From Mucilaginibacter sp. KACC 22063 (lineage in GTDB: Bacteria > Bacteroidota > Bacteroidia > Sphingobacteriales > Sphingobacteriaceae), in the NCBI RefSeq assembly GCF_028736115.1, contig NZ_CP117877.1, positions 186,001 to 250,000 on the forward strand: a stretch of DNA of 64,000 bases. Reading direction: 5' to 3'. The stretch's first letter is position 1. Each line of letters opens with the position of its first letter. Positions 31,888 through 40,147 of the stretch are shown piece after piece. Position numbers and translations under genes: made by a program. The notes under the pieces are model-generated. The model was given only the letters and a program-made list of their open reading frames with translations. It made no database searches and was not told the origin of the DNA.

Positions 31888-32763
31888 TTATTCATTTTCA
31901 ATTGCCGAGAATATCTCAAGCGTAATGTTCCAACGGTTTTTGGCATCACGCTCCCATATACGTACATAATTGTAATTGCTTACAATGTTCCCTTTTTTAA
32001 TGCGTGCACGACCATAGCTGTAAGCAAGATCGCCACTGGTTGAGCGGCCTGCGTTCACTGTTTCTGCTGTAATGTTTATTCCTTCATTGTTAATAAACTT
32101 CATGGTACGGTCGATACCATTCATTGGCGGGAAACCAGGGAAATAAAATTTACCTTCAGGGGCAAAAAACTCTTTATAAGTTGCTAAAGTAGAAATGGTA
32201 AGTGTATGGTTAGCTGTTTTATCGGTATTTACGATAATACTTTTACCCATAAACGGATCTTTGCTGATGGTGGTCTTAGCATCCGGATCAGGATCTTTAA
32301 TGTCCGTCATCGGATCCTGGTTAGCTTCAGGATGCTGAATGCCTAAATCAACCAACAATTTTAATTTATTGTCGGCATCAGTGCGCCAGATAGATACATA
32401 ATCGCCATAAACCTTATCATCATCAGACTTGCCGTTTTGATAAACGTAAGGGCCGGCCGTAAAAGCCAGGTCGCCTGCGGCAGAAATACGAGCAACTTTT
32501 GGGGTCCATGATAATGTACCGGGCTGCTTGTCTATGTTGGTATAAAAGTCGTTTATTTTAACAGCCTCCGGCTTAAAAACAATGCCTTCAGGATCAGCAA
32601 CGCTTAAAAAGCCTTCTTTAATACCTTTTCTGGCAACAAGTTTATTGAAGTTCTCTTCGGCGTCTATAACGGTTTGTACTTTTGCTTTGGATGGTGTTTG
32701 TGCCTGAGTGGCGAGTGCAGATGCTCCTAATATAAAAAGCAGCGATAGTTTTTTGAAGTTCAT
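31888..32763 (-). CDS. Exported NTF2-like (DUF4440/SnoaL-type) protein with two domains
   Basis: The ATG at 32763 gives a clean signal peptide (MNFKKLSLLFILGASALATQAQ). The mature protein of about 270 residues seems to hold two NTF2-like units. The first spans about 25-145 (VIDAEENFNKLVARKG to DYVSIWRTDADNKLKLLVDLG) and the second about 170-290 (ending YNYVRIWERDAKNRWNITLEI). The parallel sets, both ending in Tyr/Ile-Trp-Arg and a strand, suggest internal duplication. Such domains can bind small ligands; no catalytic role can be assigned. Confidence 0.8.
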   Translation of the reverse strand: MNFKKLSLLFILGASALATQAQTPSKAKVQTVIDAEENFNKLVARKGIKEGFLSVADPEGIVFKPEAVKINDFYTNIDKQPGTLSWTPKVARISAAGDLAFTAGPYVYQNGKSDDDKVYGDYVSIWRTDADNKLKLLVDLGIQHPEANQDPMTDIKDPDPDAKTTISKDPFMGKSIIVNTDKTANHTLTISTLATYKEFFAPEGKFYFPGFPPMNGIDRTMKFINNEGINITAETVNAGRSTSGDLAYSYGRARIKKGNIVSNYNYVRIWERDAKNRWNITLEIFSAIENE

Positions 32764-33183
32764 TTGTTCGATTGAAAGGTAAATATAGTGAATAGCAGAG
32801 CGTTTACTTATTTGCAATATTACAGAATAACTTAAATTATCATAAATTATTGTTGAAGAAGGACACTATCATCTACTATCACTATTAATGTATATATACA
32901 GGCTGATCTAAGCCTGTTTATATACAAAAGTAAAAGTATTTGGTTTTTGTTATTAGTCTAACAACTAATTTAGTACAATACCATAACACTTCAATTCTAA
33001 ATTTAAGTGCCCGGCCTGCTACAGTGGGTATAAGCTAATTGTGTAAGGTAGTCATATAAAAGCACCCCATCGCTATGCTGACCGAATGAGGAAAAATCCA
33101 AAGAGAAGTTATTGCTAAAACGATAGGTATTCAAACCTCTCCCATTCGATCTTATTAAATGCTGCTTTGATTGGCATCGAGGC
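32764..33183. other. 420-base AT-rich gap
   Basis: No gene is seen. The gap contains a long hairpin (32889-32926). A 20-codon stretch on the minus strand near 33110-33175 has protein-like composition, but it is too short to call. Confidence 0.5.
32889..32926. repeat. Long AT-rich hairpin
   Basis: The 16-base arms TGTATATATACAGGCT and AGCCTGTTTATATACA pair with one mismatch around GATCTA. It could be a terminator or an operator; no T run follows directly. Confidence 0.55.
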
Positions 33184-33453
33184 TTATTCCAGCTCGATGC
33201 CTATATCATCAATAAAGCAATAAGCCCATCTTTCGCCAGGCTCGGCAGAGGTAATTACAGGGTGATGCTTTTGCGCCGCATGTTTTGATGCATGGCGGTT
33301 AGGAGATGAATCACAGCATAGCACTACACCACAGGTTTGACAAACGCGCAGGTGCAACCAGTTACCACCGGTTTTAACACATTCTTCGCAATAATATTTA
33401 TCTGCGGGTATCTCTTTAAATTCCTGCAGATGCTTACAAACAGATTGATCCAT
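33184..33453 (-). CDS. UBP-type zinc finger protein
   Basis: The whole 89-residue protein is a ZnF-UBP fold, known in eukaryotes for binding the C-terminal Gly-Gly of free ubiquitin. Metal ligands are seen at C6, H8, C22, C25, C38, C41, C46 or C47, H54, H58 and H64. Bacterial versions have no established role, and no ubiquitin-like gene is present here. It starts 3 bases after the flavoprotein gene, so the two are co-transcribed and probably work together. An alternative is that it is a zinc-dependent redox adaptor (inference). Confidence 0.9.
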   Translation of the reverse strand: MDQSVCKHLQEFKEIPADKYYCEECVKTGGNWLHLRVCQTCGVVLCCDSSPNRHASKHAAQKHHPVITSAEPGERWAYCFIDDIGIELE

Positions 33454-33456
33454 TAT

Positions 33457-34722
33457 TTAATAATTTTCGTGTAAATATCGGTGTACAAATGTTACGGCCA
33501 TGGCTCCTTCGCCAACAGCCGATGCTACTCTTTTTATAGAATTAAAACGCACGTCGCCCGCTGCAAAACAGCCTGCAACACTGGTTTCTAAAAATGCCGG
33601 GGTAAAGCTTTTATCCCAGCGTTGTGAAAACTGCGGCATAAAAAGGTCATTACCGGTAACCAGGTAACCTGCATCATCCCGCACAATAGCAGTATCTTTT
33701 GCCCAAATGGTATTAGGCTTTCCGCCTATGCAAACAAATACAAATTTAGTATCATAGTTGGATACCTGTTTAGTTACAGAATTTGAAATACTGATACCAT
33801 CAAGCGTTCCGTTACCATGCAGTTGGGTGATAGCAGAATTATAAAGTACTTCAATTTTCTTTTTATCCTTTATTCGCGATAGCAGGTAATATGAAAGAGA
33901 ATCTGACAGGTTACTGCCGCGGATGATCATGGTAACTTTTTTGGCATGCTTGCAAAAATTAAGCGCCGCCTGCCCGGCAGAGTTGCCGCCGCCAACTATA
34001 AAAACGTGCTGATTAGCACAAAGCAACGCTTCGCTTGCCCCTGCGCCGTAATAAATACCAAGGTTTAGAAAGTGATCTTCCTCGGGCAGGTTCAGTCGTG
34101 CATATTCAACTCCTGTTGCCGATATATTGGCTTTTGCAATAATCTTATTGCCATCTATCAGGTCTACGTGCAGTTTGCGGTCTATAAATTCTGCTTTAAT
34201 ACCCTTACGTATCAGTAAAATATCAGCGCCAAATTTAACCGCCTGGTTTTTTGCCCTTTCAGCAAGTTCTGACCCCGATATTCCATTAGGGAAACCGAGA
34301 TAGTTTTCGATACGCGAACTGGTGCCTGCCTGGCCGCCAATAGCTTCGCGTTCTACTAACACTGTCCGCAATCCTTCTGATGCTGCATAAACGGCTGCGC
34401 TTAAACCGGCCGGTCCAGCGCCAAATATGGAAACATCATATTCGGTATATTTTGGTTTGGAGATCCATCCCAGCTTGCAGGCAATATTTTCAACCGTTGG
34501 GTTATACAAAAGGTCACCTTCAGGCAGCCTTACAACAGGTAGCTGCGCTTTGCTGCTTATCTGGCCGGGGATTAAAAGCTTCAGGCTATCGATAGTTTCG
34601 ACAGGTATCCAGTCAAAACTTACCAGGCTGCGTTTTAAGAAATCCCTGATCACATAGGCAGAGGAAGAGTTCGGCGGCCCATAAACCATTAGCCTCTGGT
34701 CTGTCATTTTATTCTTTTCCAT
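33457..34722 (-). CDS. Thioredoxin-reductase-like flavoprotein lacking CxxC
   Basis: The protein has a glutaredoxin/thioredoxin-like N-terminal domain (about 10-86, no active-site Cys pair visible) and a TrxR-like FAD/NAD(P) domain. FAD motif: GAGPAGLSAAVYAASEGL (101-118). NAD(P) motif: VGGGNSAGQAAL. FAD C-terminal motif: AGDVRFNSIKRVASAVGEG. Where TrxB has CATC, this one reads GIYYGAGASEA, so it cannot reduce disulfides by the normal route. Members of this subgroup often have a cNMP or thioredoxin-like N-terminal domain and a UBP zinc finger partner (family knowledge, from memory). Its electron acceptor is unknown. Confidence 0.9.
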   Translation of the reverse strand: MEKNKMTDQRLMVYGPPNSSSAYVIRDFLKRSLVSFDWIPVETIDSLKLLIPGQISSKAQLPVVRLPEGDLLYNPTVENIACKLGWISKPKYTEYDVSIFGAGPAGLSAAVYAASEGLRTVLVEREAIGGQAGTSSRIENYLGFPNGISGSELAERAKNQAVKFGADILLIRKGIKAEFIDRKLHVDLIDGNKIIAKANISATGVEYARLNLPEEDHFLNLGIYYGAGASEALLCANQHVFIVGGGNSAGQAALNFCKHAKKVTMIIRGSNLSDSLSYYLLSRIKDKKKIEVLYNSAITQLHGNGTLDGISISNSVTKQVSNYDTKFVFVCIGGKPNTIWAKDTAIVRDDAGYLVTGNDLFMPQFSQRWDKSFTPAFLETSVAGCFAAGDVRFNSIKRVASAVGEGAMAVTFVHRYLHENY

Positions 34723-34757
34723 AACTGATCATACTTAACAAGGGCAATTGCTTTTTA

Positions 34758-35045
34758 CTAATTAACCGTTTTATGAAAGTAAATCTCCGGTAACAGCAGT
34801 ATGCCCTTTTCACCGGCATCTGTTTCAATAGTATGAATGTATTTGTAATTGTTAAAAAGCTGATCATATACCTGATCAATCAGTTTAACACTAAATGAAT
34901 TTTTAGCAACGCGGCAATTGTTCTGAATACATAAAATAGCTTTGTCGTTATTCAAGGCAAAATCATAAATATAGCCTTCATTGTGCAATTGATTTAGCCG
35001 CTTGGTCAATAGCCGGTTAATCACATTGTTAGCGCTCTTTAGCAT
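34758..35045 (-). CDS. Small protein of unknown function
   Basis: This 95-residue soluble protein has a helical Lys/Asn-rich N-terminus (LKSANNVINRLLTKRLNQLH), then mixed strands with AILCIQNN and a C-terminal GILLLPEIYF. There is no signal peptide and no recognised family. It lies 35 bases upstream of the flavoprotein gene on the same strand and could belong to that unit. Its own upstream side ends in a terminator for the hydrolase gene. Confidence 0.6.
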   Translation of the reverse strand: MLKSANNVINRLLTKRLNQLHNEGYIYDFALNNDKAILCIQNNCRVAKNSFSVKLIDQVYDQLFNNYKYIHTIETDAGEKGILLLPEIYFHKTVN

Positions 35046-35062
35046 TACTGTCTTATTAGCAA

Positions 35063-35088
35063 AAAGGGCACCTTTGCAGGCGCCCTTT
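35063..35088. terminator. Terminator after the alpha/beta hydrolase
   Basis: The arms AAAGGGC and GCCCTTT carry an inner CCT/AGG stem with one A-C mismatch. It lies 17 bases past the hydrolase stop on the minus strand; an A run on the plus strand provides the U tract. Confidence 0.7.
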
Positions 35089-35105
35089 CAGTTTACTATC
35101 GATTA

Positions 35106-35924
35106 TTACGATTGGATAAATGCCAATATATCTGCATTTATAGTAGCCGCCTCTGTTGTTGGCATACCATGAGGGAAACCTGGATATGAGATCAGTTTAC
35201 CGTTTTTCAGCAGCTTTACAGCTTTAGGAGCTGATATTGCAAATGGCACGATCTGGTCATCTTCGCCATGCAGCACCAGTACCGGAAGGTCTACGCTTTT
35301 CAAATCCTCGGTAAAGTCTGTTTCAGAAAAAGCTTTGATACCGTCATGATGTGCAAGTATGCTACCCATCATGCCCTGGCGCCACCAGTTGTCGCGGATA
35401 CCTTGTGATACCTTTGCGCCTTCGCGGTTATAGCCATAAAACGGAATGGTAAAGTCCTGAAAGTACTGCGGCCTGTTAAAAGCCGTTCCCTGGCGAATCT
35501 CGTCAAATACACTCATTGGAACGCCTTCTGGATTGTTTTCTGTTTGTAGCATTAATGGAGTAACTGCGCTGATCAGTACCGCTTTTGCAACACGGCCTTT
35601 ACCATACTTAGCCACATAGCTGATCACCTCGCCGCCGCCGGTAGAGTGTCCTACGTGGATAGCATCCTGCAAACCTAAGTAATCGTAAAGTTCAGCAGCA
35701 TCATTAACATAAGTTTCCATGTTATGGCCGGTAGCTGCTTGTGTTGATCTGCCGTGGCCCCGGCGGTCATGCGCAACTACTCTATAACCATGTTGTACAA
35801 AAAACATCATTTGTGCGTCCCAATCATCGCTTGATAACGGCCAGCCATGGTGGAATACAATTGGTTGTCCGGTGCCCCAATCTTTGTAATAAATCTCTGT
35901 TCCGTCTTTAACTGTGAATTTCAT
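35106..35924 (-). CDS. Alpha/beta hydrolase, non-heme chloroperoxidase-like
   Basis: The ATG at 35924 opens the family start MKFTVKDGTEIYYKDWG. The fold shows HHGWPLSSDDWDAQ for the oxyanion region, HDRRGHGRS, nucleophile Ser in GHSTGGGEV, Asp in HGEDDQIVP and His in FPHGM. The 272 residues are typical of cofactor-free haloperoxidase/arylesterase proteins, many of which act as esterases in vivo. No signal peptide is present, so it is probably cytoplasmic. The true substrate cannot be predicted. Confidence 0.9.
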   Translation of the reverse strand: MKFTVKDGTEIYYKDWGTGQPIVFHHGWPLSSDDWDAQMMFFVQHGYRVVAHDRRGHGRSTQAATGHNMETYVNDAAELYDYLGLQDAIHVGHSTGGGEVISYVAKYGKGRVAKAVLISAVTPLMLQTENNPEGVPMSVFDEIRQGTAFNRPQYFQDFTIPFYGYNREGAKVSQGIRDNWWRQGMMGSILAHHDGIKAFSETDFTEDLKSVDLPVLVLHGEDDQIVPFAISAPKAVKLLKNGKLISYPGFPHGMPTTEAATINADILAFIQS

Positions 35925-36342
35925 AATTGTAGTTTTAGTTTTTATGTAATTGTTGTTTGGCGGGTTTAGTACCACAAGTATGCCATGTATTCAATGTATT
36001 GAAAATCATGTAGTTATATTAAAGTTTTAAGTTTAATTATTACGGTATTTCGTGAATTCATGTTTTTGTACAGGCTGTTTTTCGTAAATGGGCATTTTGC
36101 TGCGGTTGTACTAAATCCATATAACCTATTTAATTAGAGGTAAAGTTAAAGTCTAACATCTTGACATTCAGGAGACATCATTTTTGTGCTTTTTGCGTAC
36201 TTTTGTTCGTTAAAGATTTTCTAATCCTTTCTTCCGCAGGCATCAGCAATATGCTGTTATTTCTCAAAGAGAACTCTTCTGCTTACAGCGCTTATAAGGC
36301 ATCTGAATCTTTAGCTTTCACATTTAAAAAATATATTTATAA
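35925..36342. other. 418-base divergent intergenic region upstream of rpoD
   Basis: The region is AT-rich with no gene. TACTTTTG at 36198-36205 matches the -7 consensus in the rpoD direction but lacks a TTG at -33 and would leave a leader of about 130 bases. Nothing else could be supported. Confidence 0.4.
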
Positions 36343-37206
36343 ATGAGGCAACTTAAAATTAGTGAGTCGATCACCAATCGTGAGACAGCGTCGTTGAATC
36401 AATATTTGTCAGACATTGCCAAGATTCCGATGGTTACTGCACAGGAAGAGGTGATCTTAGCTCAAAAGATACGGGAAGGTGATGAGGCAGCTTTGCAACG
36501 TTTAACAACTGCAAACCTGCGATTTGTGGTATCAGTAGCAAAGCAATATCAAAGTTCAGGCTTAACCCTGGGCGATCTGATTAACGAGGGCAATGTTGGC
36601 CTGGTTAAAGCTGCAAAACGCTTTGACGAGACTAAAGGCTTTAAATTTATATCGTATGCAGTATGGTGGATTCGCCAGTCTATCTTGGCTGCCATTGCCG
36701 AGCAATCGCGTATGGTGCGTTTACCTGCAAACCAGGTGGGCGAGCTATCTAAGATTGCTAAATCGTCATCAAGATTGGAGCAGGTGTATGAAAGACAACC
36801 TACTGCCGAAGAATTAGCAGAAGACCTTGAAACAACAGTTGATAAGGTAACTACTTCTCTGGCTAACTCGGGTAAGCACATTTCTTATGACAGCCCTTTT
36901 TCAAGCGAAGAAGATAATACGTTGCTTGATGTCTTAAAAAGCGTTGAGCCTGGAACTGATAAGGAAATGATGAACGAATCGCTTAGTGTTGACGTAGCCG
37001 ACAGTATGAAAATACTCAGCGAAAAAGAAAAAGAAGTGGTTGAGCTGTTCTTCGGTTTAAAGAATCAGCATGCACATAGCCTTGAAGAAATTGGCGATAA
37101 GATACATTTGACACGCGAGCGTGTAAGGCAAATTAAAGACAGGGCTTTAGCCCGTTTGCGCGACAGCAGACGAACCCGGTCTTTAAGAGCATATTTAGGA
37201 GACTAA
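36343..37206 (+). CDS. rpoD: Principal RNA polymerase sigma factor (RpoD/SigA)
   Basis: This is the housekeeping sigma factor. The 287-residue size, short region 1 and start MRQLKISESITNRETASLNQYL are characteristic of Bacteroidota sigma-ABfr, which recognises TTG-N19-TAnnTTTG. Region 2 has LRFVVSVAKQYQSSGLTLGDLINEGNVGL and KFISYAVWWIRQSI. Region 4 has HSLEEIGDKIHLTRERVRQIKDRALARLR. It lies alone between a large divergent region and a strong terminator. The promoter boxes found elsewhere in the window fit this factor. Confidence 0.97.
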   Translation: MRQLKISESITNRETASLNQYLSDIAKIPMVTAQEEVILAQKIREGDEAALQRLTTANLRFVVSVAKQYQSSGLTLGDLINEGNVGLVKAAKRFDETKGFKFISYAVWWIRQSILAAIAEQSRMVRLPANQVGELSKIAKSSSRLEQVYERQPTAEELAEDLETTVDKVTTSLANSGKHISYDSPFSSEEDNTLLDVLKSVEPGTDKEMMNESLSVDVADSMKILSEKEKEVVELFFGLKNQHAHSLEEIGDKIHLTRERVRQIKDRALARLRDSRRTRSLRAYLGD

Positions 37207-37210
37207 ACTA

Positions 37211-37246
37211 AAAAACCGCCTCAGTATAAATTGAGGCGGTTTTTTT
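37211..37246 (+). terminator. Terminator after rpoD
   Basis: The 13-base arms AAAAACCGCCTCA and TGAGGCGGTTTTT pair perfectly around 8 bases, followed by more Ts, 5 bases past the rpoD stop. Confidence 0.93.
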
Positions 37247-37254
37247 ATTCGCTA

Positions 37255-37599
37255 TTATTTCTTTTTACTTGCCTTTGCCCGCGGATTAAATGCAAGACAT
37301 TGCTGCAGCCAGAAATCGAAATCCTCATTTTTGTTTAGCACAGCAGCATCTATATAACCGTAGCCTTTATATACCCTGCTTTTGCTTTGCATTGGGCGGA
37401 AGCCGGTCCTTTCAGCAAATTCGTCATGAAGCGCCGCGTCAAACCTTACCAGTATTTCATCTCCACTTACGCCAACACATAATTTGTTGTTAACCATAAA
37501 AGCCAGGCATTTGAACATCTCCTTTTGTATGATATGCAGTTCAGGATAGTTGGCCAGGTATTCTCTTACCCTGTTTATTAACTGCTGATTGTGGGCCAT
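37255..37599 (-). CDS. TfoX/Sxy N-terminal domain protein
   Basis: TfoX/Sxy regulates natural competence in gammaproteobacteria; single-domain versions elsewhere have no clear role. The ATG at 37599 (MAHNQQLINRVREYL) is preferred to one six codons upstream because it matches the usual family start. The domain shows MFKCLAFMVNNKLCVGVSGD and GYIDAAVLN, and a basic Lys-rich tail ends the protein. At about 114 residues it contains only the N-terminal domain. No competence genes are adjacent, so regulation of competence is not implied. Confidence 0.85.
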   Translation of the reverse strand: MAHNQQLINRVREYLANYPELHIIQKEMFKCLAFMVNNKLCVGVSGDEILVRFDAALHDEFAERTGFRPMQSKSRVYKGYGYIDAAVLNKNEDFDFWLQQCLAFNPRAKASKKK

Positions 37600-37750
37600 A
37601 ACTTGCGCGATAAGCATGATAAATTTAAGAATTTATACATTGCGTTGCATAACAAGAGGTCATAGATTATAAGCACATCTTAACCTAAATTTTATTTATA
37701 AATAATAAACAAAGTTTAGTATTGCTGATAAAATACACTCTTATACTAAC

Positions 37751-38974
37751 ATGAAAAAATTACTGATATACATCTTTTTACTGATCGGCATACAGGCATC
37801 TGCACAAACACCAAAAGCGGTATTTGTTATAGCAGATGGTATCCCGGCCGATGTGATTGAACGTTTAAAATTACCGGGTATGCAGGCAATTATTAATGAT
37901 GGTGCATATATCAGGATGCATGTTGGGGGAGATAAGGGAACTTATAACCAAACACCCACTATTTCGGCTGTGGGCTACAATAGTTTGCTTACTGGCACAT
38001 GGGTAAACAAACATAATGTACCCGATAATGATATTAAGGATCCCAATTATAATTACCCAACCATCTTCAGGTTGTTTAAAGATCAATATCCGAACAAAAA
38101 GATTGCCGTGTTTTCGAGCTGGCAGGATAACCGCACTAAATTGGTAGGCGACAACCTGCCGCAAACCCGCAATTTAAAAGTTGACTATTATGCTGATGGC
38201 TTCGAGCTGGATACTGTAAATTTTAAACACGACAAAAAGCGCGATTTTATGCACCGCATAGATGAGCAAGTGGTTGATAAGGCAAGTGATGCTATAAAAA
38301 CTAAAGCGCCGGATTTATCATGGGTATATTTAGAATACACTGACGATATGGGCCACATGCACGGCGATAGCCCCGAAATGGAGACTGCGGTTAAGTATCT
38401 CGATGCCCAACTTACAAAGCTTTATAATGCCATAAAATACAGGGAAGCACACACTAAAGAGAAATGGCTATTAGTAGTAACTACCGACCATGGCCGCGAT
38501 GAACAGACCGGGAGGAACCACGGCGGACAAAGCGAACGTCAGCGTGATACCTGGATGATTACAAACTATAAGAACCTGAACAATTATGCAAGGCTGGGCA
38601 ACCCGGCAATAGTTGATATTATGCCGACACTGGCTAATTATTTAAAAGTGAACATTCCGGAAAATGTAACACGGGAGGTAGACGGAACAAGCTTAATAGG
38701 CCCGGTGTCTGTAGCAGATGTAAAACTTAATTACATACAGGGCACCATCAGCGTAAGCTGGAAGCCCTTTAAGCCCGAAGGCAAAGTAAAAATATATGTT
38801 ACGACCACTAACAATGTTAAAACTAGTGGAACGGACGAGTATAAACTATTACAGGAAGCAGATGTGAAAGATGGCCATGCCTTGATCAATGTGAAAGACA
38901 TGCCATCCAAATTTTATAAAGTGGTATTACAAGCACCTTATAATACAGCAAACAGGTGGCTGGTTATCCCTTAA
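37751..38974 (+). CDS. Exported alkaline-phosphatase-superfamily phosphodiesterase (NPP-like)
   Basis: The protein resembles ectonucleotide pyrophosphatase/phosphodiesterases. It has a signal peptide ending SAQ (about 19). The metal-binding and nucleophile regions are AVFVIADGIPADVIERL and NQTPTISAVGYNSLLTGTW, where Thr is the likely nucleophile. VTTDHGRDEQTGRNHGGQ gives the second metal set. A C-terminal beta domain spans roughly 320-407. The size of 407 residues is normal. The physiological substrate is unknown. It overlaps the convergent phosphatase gene by 4 bases. Confidence 0.92.
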   Translation: MKKLLIYIFLLIGIQASAQTPKAVFVIADGIPADVIERLKLPGMQAIINDGAYIRMHVGGDKGTYNQTPTISAVGYNSLLTGTWVNKHNVPDNDIKDPNYNYPTIFRLFKDQYPNKKIAVFSSWQDNRTKLVGDNLPQTRNLKVDYYADGFELDTVNFKHDKKRDFMHRIDEQVVDKASDAIKTKAPDLSWVYLEYTDDMGHMHGDSPEMETAVKYLDAQLTKLYNAIKYREAHTKEKWLLVVTTDHGRDEQTGRNHGGQSERQRDTWMITNYKNLNNYARLGNPAIVDIMPTLANYLKVNIPENVTREVDGTSLIGPVSVADVKLNYIQGTISVSWKPFKPEGKVKIYVTTTNNVKTSGTDEYKLLQEADVKDGHALINVKDMPSKFYKVVLQAPYNTANRWLVIP

Positions 38975-39525
38975 AATGCACAGTTTGCTGATGGTTTAAT
39001 GCCTTGTGCTTCGGTAGTCAGATAACTTTTTTTACCCTTGAAGGTAACAATCCAAAGGCTGTCGAAATCGTCGCCTTTCCATTTAAGTTTATCTGTTTTT
39101 ACACCAAGCGCATCAATAATATCAGGAATATTGCCGTGTTCCCAAACTACTATAACAGTGCCCGAACGTTTCAGTATGTTGGCTGCCAGTTGTTCTGTTT
39201 TTTCGACATCATATTTTGAGTTGACGGTGAGGTTATACTTCACCGCTAACGGCCATATGGTTTGCATCATGCGGCCGCTTTTGGTTGCCTTGCCTGTAGA
39301 TGGCGATGGCACGTACACATAATCAGGTACACCAAACTTCGCAATAAGTACTGACGGTAATTTCATGGCACGGTTAAAGCCCTCGCATGATAAGTTATCA
39401 CCTTCTGCCGGCTTCTCGGCATGGCGCAAAATGATCACCTTTAAAGGTTTTTGTGCGAAAGAAAACCCGGTTGCAAGTAAGACTAACAGGGTAACGGAAA
39501 GTATTTTAAAGATTATGGTTTTCAT
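38971..39525 (-). CDS. Exported histidine-phosphatase-family protein
   Basis: This branch-like histidine phosphatase has a signal peptide ending FAQ (about 25). The catalytic RHAEKP motif (about 34-39) contains the phosphorylated His, and VWEHGNIPDII supplies a second His. At 184 residues it is a compact form. The neighbouring convergent phosphodiesterase also acts outside the cytoplasm, so the pair could work in extracellular phosphate release; this is inferred only from adjacency. Confidence 0.85.
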   Translation of the reverse strand: MKTIIFKILSVTLLVLLATGFSFAQKPLKVIILRHAEKPAEGDNLSCEGFNRAMKLPSVLIAKFGVPDYVYVPSPSTGKATKSGRMMQTIWPLAVKYNLTVNSKYDVEKTEQLAANILKRSGTVIVVWEHGNIPDIIDALGVKTDKLKWKGDDFDSLWIVTFKGKKSYLTTEAQGIKPSANCAF

Positions 39526-39557
39526 AGGTATAGAAAGTGCGATAGCATCAAAATTGT

Positions 39558-40145
39558 TTAGTTATACTGGCTGGTTAATTTTTTATAATCCTCTTCCGTG
39601 TCAATGTCAATATTGCCAAGCGCAAATGGAGCAGCTTCAACATCTGCCTGATGGGCAATCAAAAGTTTTTTTGCGCCTTCCTGCCCTTTTAGTTTTAACA
39701 GGTCATTAAAATATTGCTGTTTAAACAAGGCAGGCACCCCAAGTGTATTACTGTAATTGCAGGCTATAATGCCTTTCTCTGATGCTTTAGCCCTTTCAAT
39801 AATGTGCTTTAATAATTCTGCGTTTACATGGGGTTGATCGCAAACCAAAAATAAAATTGCTGTTATTGAGGGCTGATTTTGCATCATGTGATTTACAGCC
39901 ACATGGATAGATGATGCCATCCCAGTTGCCCAGTCGGGGTTGTTTAATACTGTAACATTATCTTCTGCAATTCCTGAACGGACAACATCACTATGAGCGC
40001 CCACCACGATATAAATATTATCCGCAACCGCTTTTGCAGCTGTTAAAACCTTATTTAATAAAGTTTCGCTCTTGTAGATCAGGTTTTGTTTTGGCCGACC
40101 TAACCTGGTAGAAGCTCCGGCTGCCAGTATCACAATAGCCGTCAT
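39558..40145 (-). CDS. MobA/MocA-like nucleotidyltransferase for molybdenum cofactor
   Basis: MocA-type enzymes attach CMP to molybdopterin to make MCD, the cofactor used by xanthine-oxidase-family enzymes such as PaoABC. Here ILAAGASTRLGRPKQNLIY (6-24) is the nucleotide-binding loop with Arg/Lys, and VCDQPHV is the metal-binding Asp motif. The 195 residues fit MocA better than the GMP-adding MobA. It is the last gene of the oxidoreductase operon, so CTP specificity is likely (context inference). Confidence 0.88.
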   Translation of the reverse strand: MTAIVILAAGASTRLGRPKQNLIYKSETLLNKVLTAAKAVADNIYIVVGAHSDVVRSGIAEDNVTVLNNPDWATGMASSIHVAVNHMMQNQPSITAILFLVCDQPHVNAELLKHIIERAKASEKGIIACNYSNTLGVPALFKQQYFNDLLKLKGQEGAKKLLIAHQADVEAAPFALGNIDIDTEEDYKKLTSQYN

Positions 40146-40147
40146 AC

